A stretch of 64,000 bases of DNA from the NCBI RefSeq assembly GCF_030035605.1, contig NZ_CP106736.1, forward strand, positions 4,275,001-4,339,000, given 5' to 3'. Numbering within the stretch: position 1 is the first letter of the stretch; each line of letters begins with the position of its first letter. The translations under genes and the position numbers were made by a program. This DNA is from Silvimonas soli (GTDB lineage Bacteria > Pseudomonadota > Gammaproteobacteria > Burkholderiales > Chitinibacteraceae). Shown here piece by piece: positions 50,644-59,596 of this stretch. Below the pieces are notes generated by a model. It was not told where the DNA came from. It did no database searches and worked only from the letters and a program-made list of their open reading frames with translations.

Positions 50644-50766
50644 AGCGACTGACAAAACCCTGCTGGCTGCGTTGTGCTCGCTTGCCGTACTATTTTGTAC
50701 TGTCTGCGCGTCGCACGCCTTGTGCCCGTATGGGTACACCGCTTCGCTGGGTTTTGTCACCCACTC
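50643..50766. repeat. MITE-like palindromic element between trpB and trpA
   Basis: Imperfect terminal inverted repeats of 18 bp, GAGCGACTGACAAAACCC (50643-50660) and GGGTTTTGTCACCCACTC (50749-50766), match at 15 of 18 positions, with a perfect 11-bp core. Between them lie nested short palindromes: GTAC-TATTTT-GTAC (50687-50700) and an imperfect one at 50722-50737. The interior, around GCCGTACTATTTTGTACTG, resembles from memory a repeat common in Neisseria intergenic regions. There is no coding capacity, and no clear target duplication is seen. Confidence 0.7.
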
Positions 50767-50866
50767 TTTTGTAGAGAGTTAGATAGAAGAACGTGACGAC
50801 ATGCGGCGTTGGCTTTCATCGGCCAATGCCGCACAATCCTTCCAAATTACGAACGCATACGAGAAT

Positions 50867-51670
50867 ATGTCCCGAATCCAGACCACCTTTGGCGCGCTGA
50901 AACAACAAAATCGCCAGGCATTGATCCCGTTTATTACTGCTGGCGATCCTCGCCCTGGTATTACCGTTGAGCTGATGCACGCGCTGGTGAAGGGCGGGGC
51001 AGATGTGATTGAACTGGGCGTGCCGTTTTCCGACCCAATGGCCGACGGCCCGGTGATCCAGCGTGCCAGTGAACGTGCCCTGGCGCACAAAGTCAGCCTG
51101 CGTAACGTGCTGGAAATGGTGCTTGAGTTCCGCCAAACCAACAATCAGACCCCAGTGGTGCTGATGGGTTATGCCAACCCGGTTGAACACTGGGGTTATG
51201 AGTCTTTTGCCAAGGCAGCTCATGCTGCAGGCGTGGATGGCGTACTGACGGTAGATATGCCGCCAGAAGAAGCCGAAGACCTGGCGCGCATCTTCAAAGC
51301 CAATGATATTGATCCGATTTTTCTGCTGGCGCCAACCACGCCGGTATCGCGCATTCAGGCGGTAGAGCGGTTGGCCAGCGGTTATGCCTATTATGTTTCG
51401 CTCAAGGGGGTGACCGGTGCGTCCAACCTTGATGTTGCCAATGTGGCCGAACGTCTCGCTGTAATCAAACAGCATCTGAGCGTACCGGTCGGCGTGGGCT
51501 TTGGTATCCGTGATGCCCAAACCGCCCGCAGTGTTGCGCAGATTGCCGACGCCGTGGTGATTGGTTCGCGTCTGGTGCAGGAAGTGGAAGCGGGTGAGGA
51601 AGGTCTGGCTGAGCGCCTGACCACATTCCTTGCCGGTATTCGTTCTGCCATTGATACCGCTCGCGCCTGA
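50867..51670 (+). CDS. trpA: tryptophan synthase alpha subunit
   Basis: Cleaves indole-3-glycerol phosphate and channels indole to TrpB. The 267-residue TIM barrel starts MSRIQTTFGALKQQNRQALI, with the catalytic Glu in VIELGVPFSDPMADGPVIQ near residue 49 and Asp in VDGVLTVDMPPEE; GVGFGIRDAQ is the phosphate loop. ATG 50867 is the family start; the frame is open from 50801 but those residues are not conserved. The 223-nt gap to trpB, filled mostly by a repeat, is unusual because trpBA normally overlap. Confidence 0.97.
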   Translation: MSRIQTTFGALKQQNRQALIPFITAGDPRPGITVELMHALVKGGADVIELGVPFSDPMADGPVIQRASERALAHKVSLRNVLEMVLEFRQTNNQTPVVLMGYANPVEHWGYESFAKAAHAAGVDGVLTVDMPPEEAEDLARIFKANDIDPIFLLAPTTPVSRIQAVERLASGYAYYVSLKGVTGASNLDVANVAERLAVIKQHLSVPVGVGFGIRDAQTARSVAQIADAVVIGSRLVQEVEAGEEGLAERLTTFLAGIRSAIDTARA

Positions 51671-51687
51671 GTAAGGAGTACCAAGTA

Positions 51688-52563
51688 ATGAGTTGGCTGC
51701 AAAAACTGCTTCCGCCCAAGATCAACAAACCGCGTGAGCCGGGCAAATCGGCCGTGCCGGAAGGCCTGTGGCACAAGTGCTCGGCCTGTGGTGCCGTGCT
51801 GTACCGCACTGATCTGGAAAAAAACCTCGATGTTTGCCCCAAGTGCAACTACCACAATCCGGTGTCGGCCCGTCGCCGTCTGGATTTGCTGCTGGATGCA
51901 GAAGGGCGCTTTGAGATTGGCGCAGAAGTACAGCCAGTCGATCCGCTCAAGTTCAAAGCCATCAAGCGTTATGGCGACCAACTGGTTGCTGCGCATGAAG
52001 CCACTGGCGAAGACGACGCAATGGTCGTGATGCAGGGTTCCATCCTGACCGTGCCACTGGTTGTGGCCGCATTTGAATACAAGTTCATCGGCGGTTCGAT
52101 GGGCTCGGTAGTCGGCGAGCGCTTTGTTCGCGGTGCCAAAACGGCGCTGGAAAACAAACTGCCGTTTGTGTGCGTCTCCGCTTCGGGCGGCGCGCGGATG
52201 CAGGAAGGTCTGAATTCACTGATGCAGATGGCCAAAACCAGCGCCATTCTGACTCGCCTGTCCGATGAAGGTCTGCCGTTTATTTCGTTGCTGACCGACC
52301 CGACCATGGGTGGCGTTTCGGCTTCGTTTGCCTTCCTGGGCGATGCCGTACTGGCTGAACCAGGTGCACTGATCGGTTTTGCCGGCCCGCGCGTGATCGA
52401 ACAAACCGTGCGCGAAACCCTGCCGGAAGGCTTCCAGCGTTCCGAGTTCCTGCTGCAAAAGGGCGCGATTGACATGATCGTGGACCGCCGTGAACTGCGC
52501 CAGAAGATCGCCTCGCTGGTTACTTTGTTCTCCAGACAACCTGCCGTGACACAAGCCAGTTAA
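51688..52563 (+). CDS. accD: acetyl-CoA carboxylase carboxyltransferase subunit beta
   Basis: With AccA it transfers the carboxyl group from biotin to acetyl-CoA, the committed step of fatty-acid synthesis. The 291-residue protein has the N-terminal C4 zinc ribbon (CSACG and CPKC near residues 31-53) and a crotonase-like core (CVSASGGARMQEG; TDPTMGGVSASFA). It lies 17 nt after trpA, and its stop overlaps folC (TAATG). Confidence 0.97.
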   Translation: MSWLQKLLPPKINKPREPGKSAVPEGLWHKCSACGAVLYRTDLEKNLDVCPKCNYHNPVSARRRLDLLLDAEGRFEIGAEVQPVDPLKFKAIKRYGDQLVAAHEATGEDDAMVVMQGSILTVPLVVAAFEYKFIGGSMGSVVGERFVRGAKTALENKLPFVCVSASGGARMQEGLNSLMQMAKTSAILTRLSDEGLPFISLLTDPTMGGVSASFAFLGDAVLAEPGALIGFAGPRVIEQTVRETLPEGFQRSEFLLQKGAIDMIVDRRELRQKIASLVTLFSRQPAVTQAS

Positions 52564-53846
52564 TGCCGCTTTTCAATGCCGAAACCCTGGCCGAATGGCT
52601 GCAGCACCTTGAGGGGCTGCACCCTTCGGCCATTGACATGGGCCTCACCCGCGTTGCCACGGTGCGCGATGCGATGGGCTTGAAGCCTACCTTCCCCGTA
52701 TTGACGGTTGCCGGTACCAACGGCAAAGGCTCGGTCTGCGCCATGCTTTCGAGCATGTTGCGGGCGTCGGGCTACAAGGTGGGCACGTACACCTCGCCGC
52801 ATCTGCTGGATTACAACGAGCGCGTGCGCATCAATATGCAGCCCGCTGCGGATGTTGATCTGGTTGAGAGTTTTCGCGCCATTGAACAAGCACGTGGCGA
52901 CGTTACGCTGACCTATTTCGAGTTCGGCACACTCGCCGCCATGCGCCAGTTTATTGACGCTGGCGTTGACGTGGCGGTCATGGAAGTCGGGTTGGGCGGG
53001 CGGCTGGATGCGGTCAATGTGTTTGATCCCGATGTCGCCGGCGTTGTCAGCATTGATCTGGATCACCAGTCTTATCTGGGCGATACCCGCGAGGCTATCG
53101 GCGCTGAAAAAGCCGGTATCTTCCGCGCTGGCAAGCCTGCGCTGTGTGCGGACCCAAATCCACCGCAATCATTGCTGGATGTGGCAGAAAAGGTCGGCGC
53201 GCCATTGCAACTGGTTGGTCGTGACTTCGGCTTCATGAAAGAGGGCGAAGGTAATCAGTGGATGTTCTGGGGTAAGCATGGCAAACATCATGCCTTGCCG
53301 ATCCCGGCGCTGCGCGGTTCTTATCAGATGGGTAATGCCACCTTGGCGATTGCCATGCTCGACGAGATTCGCCCGCTGCTACCCGTGGGCATCAGTGATA
53401 TCAAACGTGGTTTGCTGGAAGTTGAATGGCCTGCGCGCTGCCAGGTTTTGCCGGGCCGCCCGCAAACTGTGCTGGACGTGGCACACAACCCGCACGCCGC
53501 CCGCGCCTTGCGCCTGGCGCTGGATCAAATGGGCTATGCCGCCAAAACCCACGCCGTGTTTGGCGCCATGTCGGACAAGGATATTGCCGGTGTGGTGAGC
53601 GCACTGGCCGACCGCATTGATCACTGGTATCTGGCCTCTCCGCAGTTGCCGCGCGCGGCCAGCGTAGAGCAATTGCAGGCCGCTATTGAGAGCGTTGCCC
53701 CTCAAGCACATACCTCGGGATTCACATTGGTGAAAGACGCATGGAATGCGGCCTGTGAGCAGGCCAGTGATAATGATAGAATCCTTGTCTTTGGATCCTT
53801 CTACACCGTCGCGGAAGTGATGGCTGCACAGCATGGCTCGAGATAA
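52563..53846 (+). CDS. folC: bifunctional folylpolyglutamate synthase/dihydrofolate synthase
   Basis: Adds glutamate to dihydropteroate and to folates. The 427-residue Mur-ligase-fold protein has the P-loop VAGTNGKGSVCAML near residue 50, EVGLGGRLDAVN, and the DVAHNPHAAR motif in the C-terminal domain. It is translationally coupled to accD and overlaps the SPOR gene by 14 nt. The accD-folC-SPOR-cvpA-purF order is conserved in proteobacteria. Confidence 0.96.
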   Translation: MPLFNAETLAEWLQHLEGLHPSAIDMGLTRVATVRDAMGLKPTFPVLTVAGTNGKGSVCAMLSSMLRASGYKVGTYTSPHLLDYNERVRINMQPAADVDLVESFRAIEQARGDVTLTYFEFGTLAAMRQFIDAGVDVAVMEVGLGGRLDAVNVFDPDVAGVVSIDLDHQSYLGDTREAIGAEKAGIFRAGKPALCADPNPPQSLLDVAEKVGAPLQLVGRDFGFMKEGEGNQWMFWGKHGKHHALPIPALRGSYQMGNATLAIAMLDEIRPLLPVGISDIKRGLLEVEWPARCQVLPGRPQTVLDVAHNPHAARALRLALDQMGYAAKTHAVFGAMSDKDIAGVVSALADRIDHWYLASPQLPRAASVEQLQAAIESVAPQAHTSGFTLVKDAWNAACEQASDNDRILVFGSFYTVAEVMAAQHGSR

Positions 53847-54666
53847 CGCTCCCGACGAACTACAACATTTGCGCAAACGTGCCCGCCGTCGTCTGGTCGG
53901 TGCGGTTGCTCTGGTCCTGTTTTCCCTCACCGTTCTGTGGACGGTGCTGGACTCTCAACCTCCGGCGAATCTGGCGGCACAACATCCGGTCGAGATCATT
54001 GCCAGCGCGCCTAGCTCCGGCAATGCCTCCGATGTGATGGTGGTGCCTGCAATGTCGGCATCCGTGGCGGCAGCCAACCAGCCAGACGGGCTAACCCCGC
54101 CAGCGCCGGTCGCCGCAACTCTGGCGCCTGTCGTTGCTGCGGCCAACACCAAGCCCAGCGAGACTGGCCAGACCACGCATGCGCCCGACGCGCTGCCAGG
54201 CAAGCTCTCTCGCGTGCAGGGCGATGATGCAGCGGTTGCTCCGCCTAAAACACACACTCCGACGCCAACGCCAGCCAAACTGGCGACTGCAAAGCCCAAG
54301 CCAACTGCTGCGCCAGAAAACAAGTCCGCGGATAAACCAGCACCCAAGGCCAGGGAAGTTGATCCGGAAAGCATTTTGAATGGCACTGACGGTGGCTCCA
54401 CCGCACCGGTTACAACCAAGACTGATGCGGCTCCGGCAACCGGGCATCATTACGTACAGCTTGGCGCGTACGGTAACGCTGACAAAGCCAAAGAAGTTGT
54501 CGGCAAGCTAAAAGCAGCCGGGCTGCCCGCATTCTCCGAAAAAATCACCACCAGTACTGGCACGCTGACTCGCGTACGCGTCGGCCCGGTCTTGGCAAGC
54601 GAAGCGTTTAACGTCTCCAAAAAATTGAGCGGCATGGGTTACCAGGGCCAGGTGGTCAGTAAATAA
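53833..54666 (+). CDS. SPOR domain protein (DedD-like)
   Basis: A 277-residue inner-membrane protein that probably localises to the division septum by binding denuded peptidoglycan. It has a basic cytoplasmic start, one transmembrane helix at about 22-39 (LVGAVALVLFSLTVLWTVL), a Pro/Ala/Lys-rich periplasmic linker of about 160 residues, and a C-terminal SPOR domain (YVQLGAYGNADKAKEVVGKL, then TRVRVGPV). The location between folC and cvpA is that of dedD in E. coli. Confidence 0.92.
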   Translation: MARDNAPDELQHLRKRARRRLVGAVALVLFSLTVLWTVLDSQPPANLAAQHPVEIIASAPSSGNASDVMVVPAMSASVAAANQPDGLTPPAPVAATLAPVVAAANTKPSETGQTTHAPDALPGKLSRVQGDDAAVAPPKTHTPTPTPAKLATAKPKPTAAPENKSADKPAPKAREVDPESILNGTDGGSTAPVTTKTDAAPATGHHYVQLGAYGNADKAKEVVGKLKAAGLPAFSEKITTSTGTLTRVRVGPVLASEAFNVSKKLSGMGYQGQVVSK

Positions 54667-54725
54667 ACGATGCGGGCATTCACCTACCTCTCGCGCGCCA
54701 ACCGATTGATGACGGAACAGCAATC

Positions 54726-55217
54726 GTGACCGGGTTCGATTACATCGTTCTCGGCATTCTTGGCTTATCCATTCTGCTTTCCGTCATGCGCGGCCTGGTT
54801 CAGGAGGTCATGGCGCTGGCCGGTTGGGCCGTGTCAGCCTGGCTGGCCTTTCATTATTCAACTTTGGCCGCACCTTATATGCCAGCAGCCATTCCCAGCC
54901 CGGAATTGCGTTACCTTGCGGCATTGGTGCTGGTGTTTTTTGCTTCCTGGATTGTTTGCTCGCTATTGCGGTTGACGCTGGCCCAGTTCCTGAAAGTGAG
55001 TGGCTTGCGCCCGCTGGATCGACTACTTGGCGCCGGCTTTGGGCTGGTGCGCGGTTTTTTGTTTGCATTGATGCTGGTGTTGATCGCCGGGCTGACCAGC
55101 CTGCCGAAAAGCCCGTTGTGGCGCAATGCAATGTTCAGCCCGCTGTTTGAGCAGGCTGCAGTAATGGCGCTGCCCTGGTTACCCCAGGATCTCGCCGGAC
55201 ATATTCATTACGACTAA
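54726..55217 (+). CDS. cvpA: CvpA family membrane protein
   Basis: A 163-residue inner-membrane protein with four hydrophobic helices; GLVQEVMALAGWAVSAWLA and RPLDRLLGAGFGLVRGFLFA are CvpA hallmarks. In E. coli it is required for colicin V production and envelope resistance, with unclear biochemistry. GTG 54726 is the start. It sits immediately before purF, as in E. coli. Confidence 0.93.
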   Translation: MTGFDYIVLGILGLSILLSVMRGLVQEVMALAGWAVSAWLAFHYSTLAAPYMPAAIPSPELRYLAALVLVFFASWIVCSLLRLTLAQFLKVSGLRPLDRLLGAGFGLVRGFLFALMLVLIAGLTSLPKSPLWRNAMFSPLFEQAAVMALPWLPQDLAGHIHYD

Positions 55218-55286
55218 GGCTCCCCTCTATAGAGAGCATGGTCGGTTTTCGCTGATCTGGTTTTGCACGTTTCGAGAGGCAATAGC

Positions 55287-56819
55287 ATGTGTGGCATTCT
55301 GGGCATAGTCGCCAAAACTCCGGTAAACCAGTTGTTGTACGACGGTTTGCTGGTTCTGCAGCATCGTGGCCAGGACGCAGCGGGGATTGTTACCGCTGAG
55401 GACCAGCGTCTGCACATGCACAAAGGTCAGGGGCTGGTGCGCGACGTATTTCGCACCCGCAACATGCGTTCGCTGTGGGGCAACGTCGGCATTGGCCACG
55501 TGCGCTACCCAACAGCGGGTTCTGCCTCCAGCCTGGCTGAATCGCAACCGTTTTACGTCAATAGCCCGTTCGGGATCGTGTTGGCCCACAACGGCAACCT
55601 GACCAACGACGCCCAACTGAAAGACGAGATGTACCGCACCGATTTGCGGCACATCAACACCAATTCGGACTCCGAAGCGCTGCTGAACGTGTTCGCCCAC
55701 GAATTGCAGAATCGCACCAAGGGTTTCGAGCTGGATGCCGATACCATTTTTGATGCGGTAGCCGCTGTTCACAAACGCGTGAAGGGCGCATATGCCGTAG
55801 TGGCGATCATCGCCGGTTACGGCATTGTCGCTTTCCGCGATCCACATGGCATTCGCCCACTGACGCTGGGTACGCACGAAACTCCCGCAGGGACTGAGTA
55901 TCTGGTCGCATCCGAATCAGTAGCGCTGGACACCCTGGGCTTCAAGCGTGAGCGCGATATTGATCCGGGCGAGGCCATCTACATTACCTTTGGCGGCGAG
56001 ATGTTCAACCGCCAATGCCACCCGAAGCCCAATCTGGTGCCGTGTATTTTTGAACACGTTTACTTTGCCCGTCCAGACACCATCATCGATGGTATTTCGG
56101 TGTACGAAGCGCGTCTGAAAATGGGTGAATACCTGGCGCGCAAGATCGAGCGGGTGATTCCGGAGCTGGATATCGATGTGGTGATTCCGATCCCGGATAC
56201 CAGCCGTGCTTCGGCGCTGCAATTGGCTATCAAGCTGAACTTGCCGTACCGCGAAGGCTTTATCAAAAATCGCTATATTGGCCGTACGTTTATCATGCCA
56301 GGCCAGGCGTCGCGCAAGAAGTCGGTCCGCCAGAAGCTCAACCCAATTGGCGTCGAATTTGCTGGCCGTAGCGTATTACTGGTAGATGACTCCATCGTGC
56401 GTGGCACAACCTCCAAGGAGATTGTGCAAATGGCGCGTGAAGCGGGTGCCCGCAAGGTTTACCTGGCTTCTGCTGCGCCTCCTGTACGTTTCCCGCACGT
56501 CTATGGCATTGATATGCCGACACGTGCCGAGCTGATTGCCACCGGCCGCACCGATGCACAAATTGCCGAGGAAGTCGGCGCAGATGCGGTTATCTATCAA
56601 GACCTCACCGACCTGATCTCTGCTTGCCGTGAAGCCAGCGGCGGTAAAATCCAGGAGTTCGAGACTTCCTGTTTTGACGGCAAGTACATCACCGGCGACA
56701 TCACCGATGATTACCTGGATCAACTGGAAGCCAAGCGTTTGTCGCCGCTGTCCAACAAGTCCAGCGACGGCATGCTGCTGGATATGAACATCGGTGTAGC
56801 AGAACAAAATCTGATCTGA
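55287..56819 (+). CDS. purF: amidophosphoribosyltransferase
   Basis: Commits PRPP and glutamine to purine synthesis. The 510-residue protein begins MCGILGIV, where Cys2 becomes the N-terminal glutaminase nucleophile; this fixes ATG 55287, with GAGAGG upstream. The PRPP loop is in LLVDDSIVRGTTSKEIV near residue 365, and VIPIPDTSRASALQ is conserved. The frame is open from 55263, but a Cys2 nucleophile requires the internal start. Confidence 0.98.
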   Translation: MCGILGIVAKTPVNQLLYDGLLVLQHRGQDAAGIVTAEDQRLHMHKGQGLVRDVFRTRNMRSLWGNVGIGHVRYPTAGSASSLAESQPFYVNSPFGIVLAHNGNLTNDAQLKDEMYRTDLRHINTNSDSEALLNVFAHELQNRTKGFELDADTIFDAVAAVHKRVKGAYAVVAIIAGYGIVAFRDPHGIRPLTLGTHETPAGTEYLVASESVALDTLGFKRERDIDPGEAIYITFGGEMFNRQCHPKPNLVPCIFEHVYFARPDTIIDGISVYEARLKMGEYLARKIERVIPELDIDVVIPIPDTSRASALQLAIKLNLPYREGFIKNRYIGRTFIMPGQASRKKSVRQKLNPIGVEFAGRSVLLVDDSIVRGTTSKEIVQMAREAGARKVYLASAAPPVRFPHVYGIDMPTRAELIATGRTDAQIAEEVGADAVIYQDLTDLISACREASGGKIQEFETSCFDGKYITGDITDDYLDQLEAKRLSPLSNKSSDGMLLDMNIGVAEQNLI

Positions 56820-56878
56820 ACCGGGCGCGAATAAACCCGGCAAAATGTCAGGCGAATAGTTAGATGAGTTAGTTACAT

Positions 56879-56913
56879 ACACAAAGGGGGAGCTTCAGGC
56901 GCCCCTTTTGTGT
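56879..56913 (+). terminator. probable terminator after purF
   Basis: ACACAAAGGGGGAGC (56879-56893) pairs with GCGCCCCTTTTGTGT (56899-56913) with one mismatch and one wobble. The U-tract is short because the T run is inside the stem. A weaker hairpin, CCGGG/CCCGG, precedes it at 56821-56840. Confidence 0.65.
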
Positions 56914-56968
56914 CAGTACCTTCGGTTAAGCACACGGCGCGCAAGCCGACAAAGCATAAGGACCAGAT

Positions 56969-58153
56969 ATGGCAGATCTCGATTACAGCAATTTGCACCC
57001 GGATACGCTGGCAGTGCGGGCTGGCACTCATCGCACAGAATTCGGCGAGCATTCGGACGCCATGTTTCTGACCTCCAGCTTTGTGGTTGAGACGGCCGAA
57101 GAAGCCCAACTCAAGTTCACCGGGCAAGTGCCGGGGTTTATCTATTCCCGCTTTACCAATCCGACCGTGAGCGCGTTTGAAGAGCGTCTGGCTGCCATGG
57201 AAGGAGCCGAGCGCGCAGTGGCAACGGCATCGGGCATGAGTGCGATTCTGTCGCTGTGCATGGCGCACCTGAAGTCAGGCGATCATATTCTGGCTTCGAG
57301 CGTGTTGTTTGGCTCAACCATGCAGTTGTTCAACAACTATCTGGCCAAGTTTGGCGTTGAAGTCACCTATGCCTCGCCGGTTGATCTGGCCGAATGGCAT
57401 GCCGGTGTGCGGCCCAATACCCGCATGTTTTTCCTGGAAACCCCATCCAATCCGTTGATCGACGTGGCGGATATTCGGGCCATTGCCGACGTTGCTCACG
57501 CGAATAATGCGCTGTTGGTGGTGGATAACTGTTTCTGCTCGCCTGCGTTGCAACAACCGCTCAAACTCGGCGCCGATATCGTGGTGCATTCAGCCACCAA
57601 ATATATTGATGGCCAAGGTCGCGTGCTGGGTGGTGCGGTGGTAGGTAGCAGTGCGCTGATCGAACCGGTTTATCTGTTCCTGCGCACGGCCGGGCCGACT
57701 TTGTCGCCATTCAATGCCTGGGTGTTGCTCAAGGGTCTGGAAACACTTTCGCTGCGGATGAAAGCACACTCGGAAAACGCCATCAAACTGGCCCGCTGGC
57801 TGGAAACCCATCCAGAGGTTGAGCACGTGTATTACTCCGGGTTGAAATCACACCCGCAGCACGAACTGGCCAATCGCCAGCAATCCGGCCATGGCGGCGT
57901 GGTGTCTTTTGATGTGAAGGGTGGCAAGGATGCCGCGTGGCGCATTATCGACCGCGTGCAACTGATGTCCCGCACTGCCAATCTGGGTGATGTGCGCACC
58001 ACCATTAGTCATCCAGCCACGACCTCGCACGGTCGCTTGACCCAGGAAGCGCGTAATCGTGCCGGGATTGGCGACGGCTTGATCCGCATCTCGGTGGGTC
58101 TGGAACACATTGGTGATTTGATAGCCGATCTGGAGCGCGGTTTCTCGGCGTGA
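56969..58153 (+). CDS. metZ: O-succinylhomoserine sulfhydrylase
   Basis: A PLP enzyme making homocysteine directly from O-succinylhomoserine and sulfide. The 394-residue protein has the Cys/Met-metabolism family signature and the PLP lysine in HSATKYIDGQGR near residue 212, with YSRFTNPT and LETPSNPL also conserved. In beta- and gammaproteobacteria it commonly follows purF. No convincing SAM riboswitch is seen in the 149-nt gap upstream. Confidence 0.95.
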   Translation: MADLDYSNLHPDTLAVRAGTHRTEFGEHSDAMFLTSSFVVETAEEAQLKFTGQVPGFIYSRFTNPTVSAFEERLAAMEGAERAVATASGMSAILSLCMAHLKSGDHILASSVLFGSTMQLFNNYLAKFGVEVTYASPVDLAEWHAGVRPNTRMFFLETPSNPLIDVADIRAIADVAHANNALLVVDNCFCSPALQQPLKLGADIVVHSATKYIDGQGRVLGGAVVGSSALIEPVYLFLRTAGPTLSPFNAWVLLKGLETLSLRMKAHSENAIKLARWLETHPEVEHVYYSGLKSHPQHELANRQQSGHGGVVSFDVKGGKDAAWRIIDRVQLMSRTANLGDVRTTISHPATTSHGRLTQEARNRAGIGDGLIRISVGLEHIGDLIADLERGFSA

Positions 58154-58254
58154 TTACGCGGCGGGTTGCTCTGGACGCGTAAATATTTGCCCGTTGCAAC
58201 ACTGGCTCGCCCCTTAATTGGGCGGCATAATTGATGCTCTACATCAAACAAAAT

Positions 58255-58287
58255 AAACAAACCCGCCACAATGGCGGGTTTGTTTTT
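58255..58287 (+). terminator. rho-independent terminator after metZ
   Basis: AAACAAACCCGCCA (58255-58268) pairs perfectly with TGGCGGGTTTGTTT (58272-58285) around a 3-nt loop, then TTC. It separates metZ from the riboswitch-gdx unit. Confidence 0.9.
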
Positions 58288-58294
58288 CTACAGG

Positions 58295-58339
58295 CTGCAA
58301 GGACGACCTTGCAGTGTCATCGCATTGGGGACGGCCTCG
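58295..58339 (+). promoter_or_regulatory. guanidine-II (mini-ykkC) riboswitch upstream of gdx
   Basis: Two hairpins carry the diagnostic ACGR tetraloops. P1 is CTGCAAGG-ACGA-CCTTGCAG (58295-58314), a perfect 8-bp stem. P2 is GGGG-ACGG-CCTC (58327-58338). They are separated by 12 nt. The 3' arm of P2 (CCTC) is complementary to GAGG of the Shine-Dalgarno (58350-58354), so P2 formation on guanidine binding would free the ribosome site. The downstream gene is an SMR exporter of the Gdx type, the known partner of this class. Confidence 0.88.
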
Positions 58340-58359
58340 CTTTTTTTATGGAGGTTGTC

Positions 58360-58689
58360 ATGTCCCCGAATGTTCTCGCCTGGGTTGCCCTGTTTATTGC
58401 CGGTTTGCTTGAGGTCGGCTGGGCGCTGGCCCTCAAGGCCTCACACGGTTTTTCCAGACCGCTGCCGACCGCCACTTTCATCGTATTGATTTTTGGCAGC
58501 ATGGGTTTGCTGGCTTATGCCATCCGCACGCTGCCGCTGGGCACAGCCTATGCCATCTGGACTGGCATTGGCGTGCTGGGGTCAGTTGCGTGCGGGATCT
58601 TGTTCTGGGGCGAGGGATTGTCGTTACTGCGACTGGCATCCGTGGCCATGCTGGTGCTCGGCATGGCAGGGTTGAAGCTCACCAGTTAA
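58360..58689 (+). CDS. gdx: guanidinium exporter, SMR family (Gdx/SugE)
   Basis: A 109-residue four-helix small multidrug resistance protein working as a dual-topology dimer to export guanidinium against protons. The key glutamate is in GLLEVGWALALKASHGF near residue 13-16, and the GTAYAIWTGIG motif in helix 3 is conserved in SugE/Gdx rather than in EmrE types. ATG 58360 follows GGAGG (58350-58354) by 5 nt. A guanidine-II riboswitch lies just upstream. A longer in-frame start at 58231 would run through the terminator and is rejected. Confidence 0.93.
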   Translation: MSPNVLAWVALFIAGLLEVGWALALKASHGFSRPLPTATFIVLIFGSMGLLAYAIRTLPLGTAYAIWTGIGVLGSVACGILFWGEGLSLLRLASVAMLVLGMAGLKLTS

Positions 58690-58754
58690 CCCGCGGTGGC
58701 GATGGGGCATTGGCGGGCCGGACATTGCCCGCCAATTCGGCCAATTTACCAAGT

Positions 58755-59582
58755 CTAATAGCGCTCTTCAATTTTCCGGTACGGATACTCAGGCTGCACG
58801 TAATCCCCAGCTTTCTGGCGTTTGGGCAGGCTGATTTTCTGCTCCGGGACTTTCTCGTACGGAATGTGCCGCAGAATATGGCTGATCACATTCAGCCGGG
58901 TTGTCTTTTTGTCATCTGACTGTATGACATACCAAGGCGCCCAGGCCGTATCGCTGCTTTTGATCATGTCATCGCGGGCGCGCGAGTAGTCGTACCAATG
59001 GCTATACGACGCCACATCCATCGGCGAGAGCTTCCAGGTTTTGCGCCCGTCAGTGATCCGGTCTTCCAGGCGCCGGGTTTGCTCATCCATGCTCACGTCC
59101 AGCCAGTATTTCAGCAAGATAATGCCGGAAGCGACGACGGCTTTTTCCAGAATCGGAATTGAGGCGAGAAACTCTTTGGTTTGCTCTGGCGTGCAAAAGC
59201 CCATCACGCGCTCGACGCCAGCGCGGTTGTACCAGCTGCGATCAAAGATCACCACTTCGCCTGCTGCGGGAAGATGGCTGACGTAACGCTGCATATACAT
59301 CTGGCTTTTTTCACGCTCGGTTGGCGCGGGCAGGGCAACGACCCGAAAAACGCGTGGACTGACCCGTTCGGTGAGCGCCTTGATGACACCGCCTTTACCT
59401 GCACCGTCGCGACCTTCAAACAAAATGCAGACCTTCAGGCCTTTCTGTTTCACCCATTCCTGCAGATGCACCATTTCTACGTGCAAATCAAACAAGTGCT
59501 TTTCGTATTCCTTGTTGCCGAGTTTTTCACGTACTTGCGGGGCGGCGGAGAGTGCTGGCTCTTCGCGTTTCTTCTTTGACAT
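58755..59582 (-). CDS. ppk2: polyphosphate kinase 2
   Basis: A 275-residue PPK2-family enzyme that uses polyphosphate to phosphorylate nucleoside diphosphates, or the reverse. The Walker A motif is in ILFEGRDGAGKGGVIK near residue 55, Walker B in VVIFDRSWYNRAGVERVMGF, and the lid module in LEDRITDGRKTWKLSPMD. It appears to be a one-domain class I enzyme (NDP substrate), by length and motifs. GAGG precedes the ATG. It lies 14 nt downstream of the SulP gene, probably in the same transcript. Confidence 0.93.
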   Translation of the reverse strand: MSKKKREEPALSAAPQVREKLGNKEYEKHLFDLHVEMVHLQEWVKQKGLKVCILFEGRDGAGKGGVIKALTERVSPRVFRVVALPAPTEREKSQMYMQRYVSHLPAAGEVVIFDRSWYNRAGVERVMGFCTPEQTKEFLASIPILEKAVVASGIILLKYWLDVSMDEQTRRLEDRITDGRKTWKLSPMDVASYSHWYDYSRARDDMIKSSDTAWAPWYVIQSDDKKTTRLNVISHILRHIPYEKVPEQKISLPKRQKAGDYVQPEYPYRKIEERY

Positions 59583-59596
59583 GATGACCTCACGGA

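Noticed and set aside
56914..56968. Possible SAM riboswitch upstream of metZ
   Set aside because: The 55 nt between the purF hairpin and metZ lack a recognisable SAM-I or SAM-II core; only a loose pattern of purine-rich segments was seen.
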